Assembly: GCA_037102815.1 (NCBI GenBank)
Contig: BTPP01000001.1
Span: 2,195,001-2,259,000, forward strand
DNA: 64,000 nt
Direction: 5' to 3'
Source of the DNA: Neurospora intermedia
Lineage: Eukaryota > Ascomycota > Sordariomycetes > Sordariales > Sordariaceae
In this document: positions 49,747 through 60,804 of the stretch, piece after piece
Position numbering within the stretch: the stretch's first letter is position 1
Layout: the number at the start of each line of letters is the position of its first letter
Position numbers and translations under genes: made by a program
Notes under the pieces: model-generated
What the model saw: only the letters and a program-made list of their open reading frames with translations
Databases searched by the model: none
Told to the model about the DNA's origin: nothing

Positions 49747-51213
49747 GGCAATCTGAAAACCCAAAGCAGAGAAACCAAGCGCGAGAAGATCTCGTTGTCA
49801 CATGATCCAGTTAGAAGCTTCCCCATGCTACTTTTTAGGAAGGGGCGTTGTTATAGGAGAGAAATTGAAGGCTCGAATAGAAAAGGGACTGGAGAGGTGG
49901 AATGTCAACGAACGCTTCTTCTATCTTCTCTTCTTCCGTCACATGTTCACATGTTCACATGTAGACTTCTTTACTTGAGAAGGGAGGGAAGGGAATACAG
50001 CTTAGCAGGGAGTAGTTTAGAGTATACGGCGAGGTGGAAAAGAGCTGTTCTGGTTTAGAAGAGATCAAATGAGTGAAAGGATGGAAGGTTACTTTTCTTG
50101 ATTCGCTATGCCATTATTAGTTGGGACAACAACCCAGCTCGCTTTCTTCATTTCTCAGCTTTGAAGGAGGTGAAGCATATTTCATCGGAACTCACTCCAT
50201 GGCCAAAGATTTCTTGTCCGCGGCATGGGTTTAGAGCCCGCAAGGACACTTATATAGAAGCTGGTTGATGTTCTTATTTGTTCAGTTTTCCAGGGTTTCG
50301 GGATTCCGAGAAAAAGGGACTGGGCATTAACAGTTCTCTTACTTGAACTATTCTAGACTCCGATACATCAGACGAATACTTACCAGATATATTCCTCATT
50401 TCGGCACAGAAACTTCAGAGACAAAGCCACGCAGCGAATGTGGATAACAAATGGTATAAATACTTTCTTCAAGTGTAGGTACGTACGTATTTAGAGCAGC
50501 GGAGTGTGTCTCGCGAGCAGTTTTGGTATACTAATCACCGGGCTAAGACAGTAGTAAATTAAAAAACAAGAGAAAAGGAATATCAACCCCACCCACCCTC
50601 CGTCCAATAGCCAACCTGCCAACCTGCCAACCCAAACCAACTTTAAGCATAGATGAGATGAGATGGGGTTTGAGTTTAAATGCCATGCTCCAATCCTTTG
50701 GCCTAATCACCATGAACGATTACCACTACCCCGATTTGAAGCAAGTGCAAATTAGCAACCCCCCCTATGTGCTTGATGGTTGAAAAAGTGAAAACATGAA
50801 AAGAACGGAAGAAAGGTAACCAATAACACCTTGACTCCTACATGCCTGTTTGTTCGTGTTGATTGATCGCTCGTTTTTCACCTACTGACGATGACGATGA
50901 CCTCCATGCATCCCGCACTCAATGGCCTTCTGTTTCTGAATATCCTTCTTTATGGCACGATGATATAGGTGAATGGCCAAACTTCCTTTGCCGGCGCTAG
51001 TTTTCCCCTGTTTGAGTGTGTCTTGTCTTGTCTGTCTTGTCTGTAATGATGAGCAGGTTGCTTTTTTCCGGTTTCCAGTTCCGAAATATATCACTCCCTC
51101 AGTCCCTGTCCCTGTCCAGGGGATTCTCATAATAATGGGCACCTGTGCCTCAATGATTTGCTGCGGCACCAGCGCGCATTATGAGTTTTCCTCCCATCCC
51201 GATGTGCAACACT

Positions 51214-52858
51214 TTAACTCGAGTCCCTCGCACTTCTCGTGCTGTCACTCCTATCACGTCCAGCGCCTTGTCGAACCGCATCCTGATAGCTCGGAATCGG
51301 AGGGCTCGGCGGCCTATGAGAACCTGCCCTTGGCCTGTTGTGGCTTCCACCGCTCTGAATCGGCCTTGCTGTGGCTGACGAGGCGCCTCGACTCCTGCCG
51401 CTGAGTTGGATAAGAGGGGTGTTTTCGCTGTCGGAGCTATGTCTCCTGCTTCCCGGTCGAGAGTTGACAGGGCTGGTATACTCGGGAGGTGGCTGATCCG
51501 GACTGAGGAATCCACCGGTTATGGGCTGCCCATCTTGGTCGACCAACGCTGCAGCACTACTGCTAGGTTCGCCTGCATCCTCCGTGGGTACCAAATGAGC
51601 AAGCGAGATATCTGTCGGGCTGCGAACGGGTCCTGGGCTCGTTGGTGGAAACATTCGAAAGTTGCCTGATCGTGTGCGGTTATGAGAGGAGTCAACTGCA
51701 GTCAACCCTTGTCTAGAATACGTCTGCACAGGATGACTATACCCGCGCCCACGTCCAAGCGTGCTGGTAAACCCATCCTTGGTGCCGGCCTCAAGGAGAA
51801 TACTGCCTTGCTCGGAACCATATGGCGGTGGCGGTGCGAGCGAGCCAGTCATGGGAGCGAGACCCCACTTCTTGACATTGGCTTCGATGAAGACAAAGCC
51901 AGCCTGACCAAAGTTGACATGGACGATGCAGGGTCCGTTCGCGCCGATCGAGGGGAAGAAGTTTTGCGACTTCAAACCGTGTACTACATCCTCCAACTTC
52001 TTTCCATTTCGGGTGAAGAAAATCGTGCCACTTCGCGGGCGGTAGCCAACGCCAATAACATCGCCTTGAACAACTTGCGGGCCGTAGGAAGTAGCATTGA
52101 AAGGTTGGTTGTAGCGACGGGTTCCGTTAGATAGGTACGCGACAGAGTACTTGTGAAAGCCTAGAAGGTTCGTTAGTAACTTTGTTCTGGAGGATAGTGA
52201 CGGAAGTGTACCAACCAGGGAGCCTGAACAGAGGATACGGCTTGGTAGCCATTCCTATGCTAATCAACGTATTCTCCGGCTTATCGTAAATCTTGGCCTC
52301 CCAATAGTAAACCTCATTCTGCTTCGGTACCGGCAGGTTACTCATGACGGTGCATTCGGAATCGAAGAACTCGATCTCGGTGCGGGCCTCGACAAAGCAA
52401 TTTGCGATTTCCAGCTCCGGCTCAAACTCCCAGGCCGACACTCCCTTCTCCTGTATGGCAAGATACTGGGATAGCGAAATGTCCGTCTGCAGGGACTCGG
52501 GTGGGTTGGCGGCGATAAAAGCTAAAAGTGAGGATCGCGTCAGCAACACTTTTCCAGATGTGGCAAAAGGCGCTTAGACAGCAACAACCGCCGCCTTACC
52601 TTTTGCCCTCAAGTATTCCGTCCGTTGCATATCATCCATCGTCTCGAGGGCCTCGGCCTCCTCCCGCAGAAACTGTTGCTCGTCATCGTATTCGCCGGGT
52701 CGACCAATGCGGTCGAGGAAGATGCGCCCTGATGTTGTGCAGCGGAAGAAGTAGAAGATGAGGAAGAAGCAGCCGATCAGTATCGCCGACCCGAAGGACG
52801 ATAACAGACCAATGATGATGCCATTCATCCCGGGACGGTAATCTGGCATTGTTATCAT
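51214..52858 (-). CDS. Ssh4-like membrane SPRY protein, Rsp5/Nedd4 ubiquitin-ligase adaptor
   Basis: Three exons on the minus strand, 52600-52858, 52216-52521 and 51214-52160, with 78- and 55-nt introns, give 503 aa. One membrane segment lies near the N terminus (about residues 13-38, GIIIGLLSSFGSAILIGCFF), then a cytosolic linker and a SPRY/B30.2 domain (about 120-290), including VYYWEAKIYDK and ISIGMATKPYPLFRLPG. The tail is Ser/Pro-rich and has two PPxY motifs, PPPY at about 299-302 and PPEY at about 413-416, which bind WW domains of Rsp5-type ligases. Yeast Ssh4 and Ear1 share this design and direct vacuolar and endosomal membrane proteins to degradation. The second intron has the donor GTTGGT, but the join LPG-FHKYSVAYLSNG is clearly correct. 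The start is the first ATG of a frame that is open far upstream without another ATG. Confidence 0.88.
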
Positions 52859-55392
52859 GAAGACGGCGCTCCGAGTCTGTTGAAAAAGAGGGATTCTGTC
52901 GCCTCTCTCTCTCTCTCTTTCTCTCGGACAAGAGTGTTGGAGTTGGTCGTCTACGTGAGTATTTGAACAACGGCCGACTGACGTTGGCGTCACCGCCAAG
53001 CCTTGAGCATCCGTGGCGTGACTTCTTGGCCCTTCGTTGATCCTCACGGCGCTTCCAGGACAACGGCAAGCCCGGCGGATATTCAGAGAGTGGGAGGTCG
53101 TGATCAAGATGGCAACCAGCGGCGGAAGACGGGCAGCTGGGGGCAAACTAGTCGAGGGAAGATGTCGGGTGTTTTTGAAAAGAGCGTGGGGATGGGTTGG
53201 GTGGTTGTCGGCAAAACCTGAAGCGTCAAGAATGCGGAGAAGAAGGCAAGTTGGGTCGGCTTGGTTGATGGTGGTTATCGCTGTGGGTAGGCTGGTGGAT
53301 ATCCGTCTTAGTTGGCAGCGCAAGCTAGGCAGACTATCCTCGCAGTCGCAGCGGTGCGTTCGATCTGACACGGGACCCGGCGAAGGGAAACCTGACCTTG
53401 TTTAGGTGGATGCGTGGAGGGCAGCGGGCAGGGCGATGGTTGCAGGTCCCCAACAAGCAGAAAGGCAGGGCAGTTCAGTTGGGGGGGCTACGGTCTTGGG
53501 AGCCCAGGGCGGATGGTGGCTTGTGTCGGTTGATCGATGTTACTGTGTAGTAGCGCACGATGAGGTGGGCAACCGAAATCAGTCAATGGCAACGACTCGG
53601 AATGCGCTCGGTTTAGCGATGTGATGCGATGAAAATATCAAGAAGAGGTGAGACAATTTACTGCAGAGGTACAATCGAGAAGTCGTCACAGCAAAAGGAC
53701 AACGGCGGTGTTGCAAAGCTGGAACGAAGATGGACGATCAAGGGTCAACGAAGAGGTGATGTAGGACTACCTAGGTAGGTAGGCTAGTAGGTCAGACGGG
53801 GGTAAAGTAAGACAAGATGAGGCCCAGTGATGGTCGCCGGTCAACGCTAGGTCAGAGTGCCCAGCGTCCAGCGAAGTGCCCACTGCAAGCGTGCTTTTCT
53901 TGGTTCCTGAAGGTCAGCATGCCCTGCAAATACTTACTCGATCTCACGTTGAATGCGGGTTTGGACACTAACTGAGTTTAGCGTACTCTGGTATCTCTTG
54001 AAGTTAGAGCAATATCAGGTGGCGGGGGATGCCTTTTTCTTGTCGGAGTGGCTTGCCAGAACCTATCTCGAGTGACGGAGAACAGGAAGATGACGCCCAC
54101 GACAGCAACGAACTGAACGTTCCCGTCGTTTGCTGGAAACCCCTCGACCCTCCAACACTGTGTGTTCCAGCAAGGAATTCTTGCATTCAGCCAAGCATTC
54201 GATTTTCCTTTACAACGCTCTTATCATCGGCCAAAGGAAGCATCGAGAACTCCCGTTTACTAAACGACCTGCATCTTGATCTCGATCGGTAAACGTCAAC
54301 TTTGAGCGTTTGGCATCGCCCACTCCGGTCCTTCAAACAGCGTCCATAAGCACTCACACTGCCTCCTAAAACACAGCGCATAAACAACAACACGCTATTC
54401 TAGGAACACTGTTCCATGGGCCGTGTTGGAGTACCAGGGTCCTGCTGGCCGCAGCACCGTTTCATATGGCGCAGTTTGACGACGGTCCGAGATCTCGATG
54501 ATCATGCCAGAAAATCAGAGATGGGATACATAGATTGCCGGTCAAGTGTTTTGCAATTAGTGAATCCCAAGAAGTCCTGGACGTTCACGAGTTTTCTAAT
54601 CAATCAATGCCTTCCACGGCTGTTATGATATAAAATCAAATCGACACCGGTAGAGGTAAGACAGGGTCCAAAATCACACTTTCTCGATTTACCACCGTGA
54701 TATAGAGATCGGCGGCGTCCGTAAGCACAGCGGATTCAAGCCAGTGTCGTCATCCCTACGTTGCCGTGGGCTCGAGGGAATCCTTCAGTTACTGTTTCTC
54801 ACATGCAAGTTGACGGGCTTCAGTGAACGGCACAAATCGAGTGAACTTGGTTCCCATGGCGCATGACGGAACAAAACCCGCGACCTCGAACAACACAACA
54901 TGGAGTCCGACACCCGGCGCATCCGGAGCATATCCGAGACTCCGTGTGACCCGGACGTCAACTCATGCAACAAATTGGCCGTTCAACATGCCGTGCGCAT
55001 GTAACAATAAAGAAGAAAAGAAGGGTGTTGAATGCACTACTTGCAAATACCATTTACATCAGCTAGCTAGTTACCTTTTGACCCTTTCAAAGTTATTTGC
55101 TGCGACTACAAAACTACATACGACAAACGAACGCCCGCCTGCTTGTGTCTGAGCCAGGTATTTAGCCATTGAAGGAAAAAGAAGAGTAAAAAAAAAGAAA
55201 AGAACAAAGGGGTTGCTGTGCGTGTGAAAGCTCGTTCATGCAGACATTATTTCATCTTTCGCTCACCATCTCCGACCCCGTTACGAGTGTGATACATTGC
55301 TTTCCACCCATCGCTCTCGCTTCCCATTTCCAATCGTCATGATCATCATAACATCTCGTCAGGCAGCCAGCCGATGTTCATCATATATTCTC
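52859..55392. other. Spacer upstream of Ssh4-like gene
   Basis: Holds the Ssh4-like promoter and leader and the 3' end of the next minus-strand gene. Frames here are short or overlap each other and look random. The final part (about 54,900-55,390) is AT-richer. No gene is supported. Confidence 0.5.
52902..52925. repeat. CT/GA tract in the Ssh4-like leader
   Basis: A CT-rich tract on the plus strand, GA-rich in the direction of the gene, ending about 44 bases upstream of the start codon. GA tracts near promoters can bind regulators, but no role is shown here. Confidence 0.85.
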
Positions 55393-55959
55393 TTAGTAAC
55401 CGCCAACGCTGCTATCCCCATCACCATCCCTCCGGTGATGCCTCCTGTACCCAGCACCATTTCTCTTCTTCCTCCTCTCCTCCGCATACGACACATCGCT
55501 TCCCACCGAGCTCTCCGCGCCGCTAACGGGAATGTGAACCGGGTGCTTATAGACCTTGTGGCCGCTAACCTCGCTCTCCATCATCTCGCTCTCCGTCCCT
55601 GTGTAGCTGGACGGGACCAAGGCGCGTGACGTACGCAGCGGTGGGACTTCGTCGACTTCGTCATAGTCCTGGTTCTTCACTCGTGCGTATTGCCCATTGC
55701 TGCCCGTGGCGATGACCCCCTCCTCGTGCTCGTGAACGTCATCCAGGACGCTCTCGCCCCGTTCGTCGATACGGCGCAGAGCGATGGACGATTCGTCGCC
55801 TACTCCGTGTTGCCAACTAAAGTCCCGTTTTGACGACCGCTGCTCGCGCTCGCGCTGCCCGGCTGCTGCAGACGCACGATCCGCTCTCGCAGACGACGCG
55901 CCTCGGCCCGCAGCCGCTCGGCTTCGCGGCTGGCGTTCTTGTCGGCTGTCGAGTACACC
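55393..55959 (-). pseudogene. Open frame continuing the adjacent basic membrane protein in a different frame
   Basis: This frame is open from 55,959 to a stop at 55,393-55,395 and overlaps the end of the gene at 55800-56969 in another frame. Its product from about 55,850 on looks like protein: DFSWQHGVGDESSIALRRID, then an acidic patch, RTSRALVPSSYTGTESE, GHKVYKHPVHIPVSG and a basic end. It has no good start of its own. I think it is the true C-terminal part of the neighbouring protein, separated by a 1-base loss or similar, since the frames differ by one base. A sequencing error, a real strain mutation or programmed shifting would all look like this. An intron that joins the frames would have to be only 32 or 35 nt, which is too short. 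Confidence 0.5.
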
Positions 55960-56969
55960 TTACGAATGCCGCCTGTCTTCTTCTCCTTCTCGCGCTCTCT
56001 CTCAGGATTACGGTCACGGCCAAGCTCCCGATCACGCTCACGCTCCCGCTCGCGCTGCTCGCGCCTCTCCCTACGCTCTGCCTCCTTCCTGGCAGCGCGT
56101 TCCTCGTCACGTTCCTTCTTGCTAGGACTCCGCTCGCGCTTCTCCTGGTGTTTGATCAATTCTGACGTGACGGTGCTGCCGCTGTCAACAGTCGAAGTAC
56201 CCACACCACTCCAGCTGGGGTTCGTTGAGCCGTCCCACTCGCTCGCTTCGCTAGCGACGTTGATGCCGCCAACACGGGCAGGCTTCTCGGACCGGTAGTT
56301 GCGCAGCTGCTCCTCAGCCAGGGCCTCGGCCTCCTCGTCAATCATCATGCCGTCGGTGCCGACCTTGCGCTTGCTCCGCTTCTTCTCCTCCTTCTCGCGC
56401 GCCTTCTCCTCGCGCCGGCGTTCCTTGTCGCGCTCCTTTTGCTCGCGCTTCTTGCGCCGCTTCTCGCGGCCGTAGATGTCGGACACGCCACCCGTGATGC
56501 CCGTGATGCCCGTAATGCCTGTGGTGGCGGTTATAACTGTGGTATTGTCCATCTCCGTCATGCCGTCGTCGTCTGCTACGTCCTTGTACACGCTGCCGCC
56601 GCCAAGGATGGTGCTGGGCGTTGCGCCGGAGTAGATGGTGCCGTTGGGACCCTTGCGGCGCATCACCGTCGACTTGTAGTCGTCCCAGTCGTCCTCCTTG
56701 AAGTAGAAGCCACCGTTCTTGGCCCAGAAGAAGAACCAAACGGCGCCAATGACGATTGCGGCGCCCAGGAGGCCGAAGAAAGCGAACATGGCCTTGTTGT
56801 TGATATCCTGCGGGTGCACGAGACCCTTTTCCGGGTCGGGACGGTCCTTGTTGTCGTTGTCATCGCGGGCTAGAAGAATACCGCGCGCTGCCAGAGGGCC
56901 GAGAGCTGCGATGTCTTTGCCGCTGACAACAAGGCGACGCGCCATGAGGGCGCGAAGCACGGGTGCCAT
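55800..56969 (-). CDS. Single-pass basic membrane protein, conserved in fungi, function unknown
   Basis: One exon, 389 aa as read. The start is the ATG at 56969; the frame is open a little further only from a TTG. Residues about 60-85 form one strong membrane segment (FAFFGLLGAAIVIGAVWFFF), followed by a conserved block GGFYFKEDDWDDYKSTVMRR. Next come a Gly/Thr/Ile stretch and a long Lys/Arg/Glu helix (about 180-220) and a second charged coil (about 290-345), then GIRKVYSTADKNASREAERL. The last about 27 residues (from RIVRLQQPGS to the stop) differ in style from the rest, and a second open frame continues past the stop. I do not recognise a named family. The topology suggests a short lumenal or extracellular head and a large charged cytosolic tail. 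It is neighbour to, but not obviously linked with, the next gene. Confidence 0.7.
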   Translation of the reverse strand: MAPVLRALMARRLVVSGKDIAALGPLAARGILLARDDNDNKDRPDPEKGLVHPQDINNKAMFAFFGLLGAAIVIGAVWFFFWAKNGGFYFKEDDWDDYKSTVMRRKGPNGTIYSGATPSTILGGGSVYKDVADDDGMTEMDNTTVITATTGITGITGITGGVSDIYGREKRRKKREQKERDKERRREEKAREKEEKKRSKRKVGTDGMMIDEEAEALAEEQLRNYRSEKPARVGGINVASEASEWDGSTNPSWSGVGTSTVDSGSTVTSELIKHQEKRERSPSKKERDEERAARKEAERRERREQRERERERDRELGRDRNPEREREKEKKTGGIRKVYSTADKNASREAERLRAEARRLRERIVRLQQPGSASASSGRQNGTLVGNTE

Positions 56970-59007
56970 AGTTGCGGTTTGGCGTCCGCCGGTCTGGCAG
57001 AGACGGAGGCCCAAACTGAGCTGATGAAGAGCTGGTCAACTGCCAAGCTGAAGAGAATGTAAGCTTCGCGCGTAGATCGCTAGCTTCTGAAGGAATACGG
57101 CTGCTGGAATGGAAGGGTGCAATGGAAGAACGTCCAGATGCTTGCAAAACTGCAAGTCGATGAGGGTTGCTTGGGTGAAGAATGCAGGTCGACGTGCTGC
57201 AAGTTGTTGGCGTAGCCGTAAGCGTCAGGTCTCTGCCCTGTCTTTCTGGGCAGTATCTGTGTAGGTTTGGCGCTTGGGGGGAGGGGACCTGAGAATGTTG
57301 TTCGCCCAGAAACTGGGGGGCTGGGGAAGGACCGGGGCTGGGCAAATAAGTGGAAGCTAGGGCAGGGGTGGCTCAGTTGTTGTGCGTTGGTTCTGTTGTT
57401 CTTGCCTGGTTGGCTGGCGATCGTCAACTTCCGTTGGATTCGGTTGGCTGGGAACCACGCAAAAGCCAGGCAGGCACATCTGGCAGGTTCAGTTTGGCAG
57501 AACGGCCATCGATCCCCTCTTCACCACTGACCCTTCCAATTCTTTCCCGTTCCCCTCCTCTCTTCGCGACGCAATTTCATCCTCTTCATTTCACACACAC
57601 AAATCGCACTTCCTTATCTCATAATCTCCTGCTGTCATCGTGCTCGCAGCTTGCAAGCTTGTAGTTCTATGGTAAACCATGACGTCGTTATGCTGTACCT
57701 AGGTACCTTCACAAGCGGCCATTGACCAGCCAAAGGCTTGGCACTCTCAGGGCAACAGCGTGTTTCACCTTGCAACTGAACTGTAAAAATGGAGAATCAG
57801 CATTGTGGAGTCAGTGCAGTGCAGTGCTACTGCCGTACAGTAGGATGACACACTTCTGGCACTGGGCTTTTCTCGCGACGGGGCACTTACACGGACGGTG
57901 CTGTTGATGTCCGCCTCGGGAATGATACTAAGTACACTTCAAAGAAAAGCGAGTTTTTCATGGGGGTAATAGTTCTAGCTGCTCAAGGAAAGGCCCGCGA
58001 AGTCACTACGTAATCAAGCTGATAAGAAAGACTCTTGCCAGCTGAATAGCTGAAGCGACTCCTGATGTTGAGAATGAAAGGAGACTTGACCAGGGAGTTG
58101 CTTGCTATGCTATGTCCGATAAGGTTCATCAGCTTAGAAACAGTGCTATGTATGCATTGTACAAAATTCGTCCTTTGGGTAGCAGTAGAATGCATGTCTT
58201 GGCATGATAGCAAATCATTAACAAATCACAAGTACTTGATCAAGTGTCGATGGAAATGTTGCAAGATGTGAGAAATGTACTTATTTGTAAGGCATGTTCC
58301 TTGGCTTATGTTCGACAGTTGCGACCATAGGAACGCTTCGCCGCGGTGCCACGGCTCGTTCGCTCGACAGAGAAGTGCCCTAGTACATCGATGCGATTCA
58401 AGATGAAGCAAGTGACATTGCTAACAGAATGCAAAAGAGAAAGTAGATAGGTATTTCTAGCCGACCACCTACTGTCCGGGTTTCATGCCAACTGTTCATC
58501 TGCTTCGGGTTTGTAATGTATCGATATTGAACTCTGTCACCACTACCACCACTTCTCCTCAACGAACCAGAAGTAATTAAGATCTTGATCAACAAGTAGA
58601 GAGCAGGAGTCACAAAATGAGAAATTGGTCATGTCGTGCTTAAATGGTTTTTTTTTGTGCCATGCCAGATATGGGGTATCGTCTCCAAAACTTTTCCCGG
58701 GTCCATCAGACAGTGACTTGCAGCAAGACTAAAAGTGCCAACCAAGAAGAGAATCGTACAAAATCCAAGGGAGGAGTAGGTAAAGAAGATATTATGAAGA
58801 ATCGAAGAAAAGGAAGGAAGACATCATCAACGCTAAACACAAGGGCCGTAAAGAACATGATACAAACTCGGTTCTTGCTCGTTCTTCTGTGTCTTTATCA
58901 TTGTCATTTCGTCGTCTCATGATCTCGTAATCATCAGAATCAAAACATAAAAAAAGGGGAAAAAAAGGAAATCAGTCGTAAATCTTCATTCATGGCCCAG
59001 TGACCGC
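56970..59007. other. Spacer between two minus-strand genes
   Basis: Contains the promoter of the basic membrane protein gene on the left and the 3' end of the next gene on the right. A perfect 12-base palindrome GTACCTAGGTAC lies at 57695-57706. No gene is supported. Confidence 0.55.
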
Positions 59008-60804
59008 TCAGTAGCGAAACGTCGGAGGATCCGATGGGTATTCGGGATAGGCCGGGATATAGTCGTAATCGGTACCGTCAATATCGCGACCAGCATAATG
59101 CATTGATCTTGGGCGTGACCTCGCCCGCGAGGCCGCGCGAGCTCTGGTCTGAGATCGCTCAGCCCGAGAATGACGTTCTTCATAGTGCTGGTGGCGCCCA
59201 TCTTCGATATACCGAGGTTGGCGCTCATCATATTCCTCCTCGTAATCGTAGTACGCCTTCTCATTTCCGTTTCGCCCGGATGTGATGGCGTTTCTTGAGA
59301 TGTTGATTTCGGCACCGCCAGCGCATTTCAGTTTTGCACCATTGACTTCAAGTACGGCACCCTTGCCCTTCATCACCCGAATGGTGACATCTTCATGTGG
59401 ATTGGCGCTTGACCGCGTGGTTCGTGTTGTTGCCGAGTGCCTGTAATCGCTCTCATCACGGCTTTCTTCCGAGCTCTTGGTGGAACGACTGCTACCGCCG
59501 TTCCTTTGGGCTCTGCGGAGAGTTTCGGCCGTGAGCGGCATCGGATCACCACCAAGTGTCTCGGTCTGGTACTTGGCAGCTTGACGGATCTTTTCTTCGT
59601 AACCGCTTCCAGAAGCAGTAGTTGGTTGTAGTGCTGCTCCATAATACGAGTGTCGCCGATTATGCCGACTGGCTATTTCCATCCTGGACTCCTGGTCCTC
59701 GTATGTTCCTGCACTGACACTGGGTCGCCGCTGGTGCCTCGGTCTTGACTTGGACCGCGCTCGGCTTGCAGCGGGAGCAGGGGCTTGATACTCGTAAGGA
59801 GCTGGCGAAAGGGCAAATAACGCATCGCCCGACTGGTCTTCGTCGGCATATCGTGAAGCTCGTCTGCCTGGTGTTGAGGGTGCTGGCGGTGGCCTATGTG
59901 GGTTGCCTGACGGGTGAGCAGTAGAAGACCTGACTGGAGGGGCCATTCTTCGCGCATCTTCGTCCCTCGACAGCTTTCTGTGGGAAAGAGAAGGCCGCGG
60001 CATCGATCTCTCGTTCTCTTCGTCGAAATCTGCCTCCCCGTATTCAAGAGCGCGGGAGGTACGATAAGCCAGGGCGGTTCGGGGGCGATTCGGGCTAGTT
60101 CCGAGGCTAAGAGCAGCGAGTTGGGCATCTAAGCGTGCATCAACGGGTTGTGCAGAGAAGTAGTCTGTAGCCTGTCGGCTCAACGAGCCCGGCGTCGGAA
60201 TCGGGAATGGCTGCATGGGCCCTGGTCCAGCCCATGTTGCCGGAGTAGCTGGATAGGATGGAGGCATAAATTGCGGAGGAGGCGGAGGCCCAGAGGTAAT
60301 ATAGCGAGCAGAAGGTGGAGGTGGTCGTGTCGGGCCTGTCCCGTAATAACTAACGGGCCGGGGAGTGGAGGTCTGAGGACGAGGCGGTCGAGAGGAGGAG
60401 GTTGTCATAGTAGGGCTCACACCGTAATATGAGGCCTCGATCTCCCTTCCGTTCCTGTCGTAATCTCCCCGCCGGTGAAGATTGCCGGTGGTGTTAGCAT
60501 GTCGTGGAACGGGGCGTGAGGACGACATGCTGGATCTTTTGGTCCCAGATGTCGACTTTTCGCGCTCTCTTCGTGCTGTCTTTGAGGATTCGCTTCTGCG
60601 GGGGTTTTGTGTCGAGTCGGGGTCGGGCTGGCCGTTTGTCACTATGGGTGAAGAGTCTGACTTCTTGTGCTCTTTTCGTGCGCGACCGGAGCTCGAGTTT
60701 TCTTTGGAGCCAACAGAGGCAGCGTAGCGGGAGGTTCCTTGGATAATGTTTCCGTCGTCGTCGGCGTCTTCCACAGACGCGATTTTTGAACGGGTCGAAC
60801 TCAT
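59008..60804 (-). CDS. Conserved fungal protein, largely disordered, with one short folded block
   Basis: One exon, 598 aa from the ATG at 60804; the longer frame upstream starts only with TTG. The first about 130 residues are Ser/Lys/Arg-rich, followed by Pro/Tyr-rich repeats such as SYYG motifs and poly-Pro runs, and Arg/Ser-rich segments. One compact block stands out at about residues 480-530: EDVTIRVMKGKGAVLEVNGA then LKCAGGAEINISRNAI, which alternates hydrophobic and polar residues like a small beta sheet. The C-terminal end is rich in Arg, Tyr and acidic residues. I know of similar blocks in other filamentous ascomycete hypothetical proteins but no function. The long uninterrupted frame and coding-like composition make it a real gene; its role is unknown. 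Confidence 0.8.
   Translation of the reverse strand: MSSTRSKIASVEDADDDGNIIQGTSRYAASVGSKENSSSGRARKEHKKSDSSPIVTNGQPDPDSTQNPRRSESSKTARREREKSTSGTKRSSMSSSRPVPRHANTTGNLHRRGDYDRNGREIEASYYGVSPTMTTSSSRPPRPQTSTPRPVSYYGTGPTRPPPPSARYITSGPPPPPQFMPPSYPATPATWAGPGPMQPFPIPTPGSLSRQATDYFSAQPVDARLDAQLAALSLGTSPNRPRTALAYRTSRALEYGEADFDEENERSMPRPSLSHRKLSRDEDARRMAPPVRSSTAHPSGNPHRPPPAPSTPGRRASRYADEDQSGDALFALSPAPYEYQAPAPAASRARSKSRPRHQRRPSVSAGTYEDQESRMEIASRHNRRHSYYGAALQPTTASGSGYEEKIRQAAKYQTETLGGDPMPLTAETLRRAQRNGGSSRSTKSSEESRDESDYRHSATTRTTRSSANPHEDVTIRVMKGKGAVLEVNGAKLKCAGGAEINISRNAITSGRNGNEKAYYDYEEEYDERQPRYIEDGRHQHYEERHSRAERSQTRARAASRARSRPRSMHYAGRDIDGTDYDYIPAYPEYPSDPPTFRY

Larger units (their letters stand above)
47757..51213. 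other. Large convergent spacer with microsatellites
   Basis: The Tho1-like and Ssh4-like genes end towards each other over 3.46 kb. I find no supported gene; all frames are under 100 codons. Several simple repeats occur, listed separately. Most of this is longer than any expected 3' untranslated region. Confidence 0.55.

Noticed and set aside
49605-49826. Lys-Glu-Gly-Arg repeat peptide
   Set aside because: It is a translation of the TTCC microsatellite.
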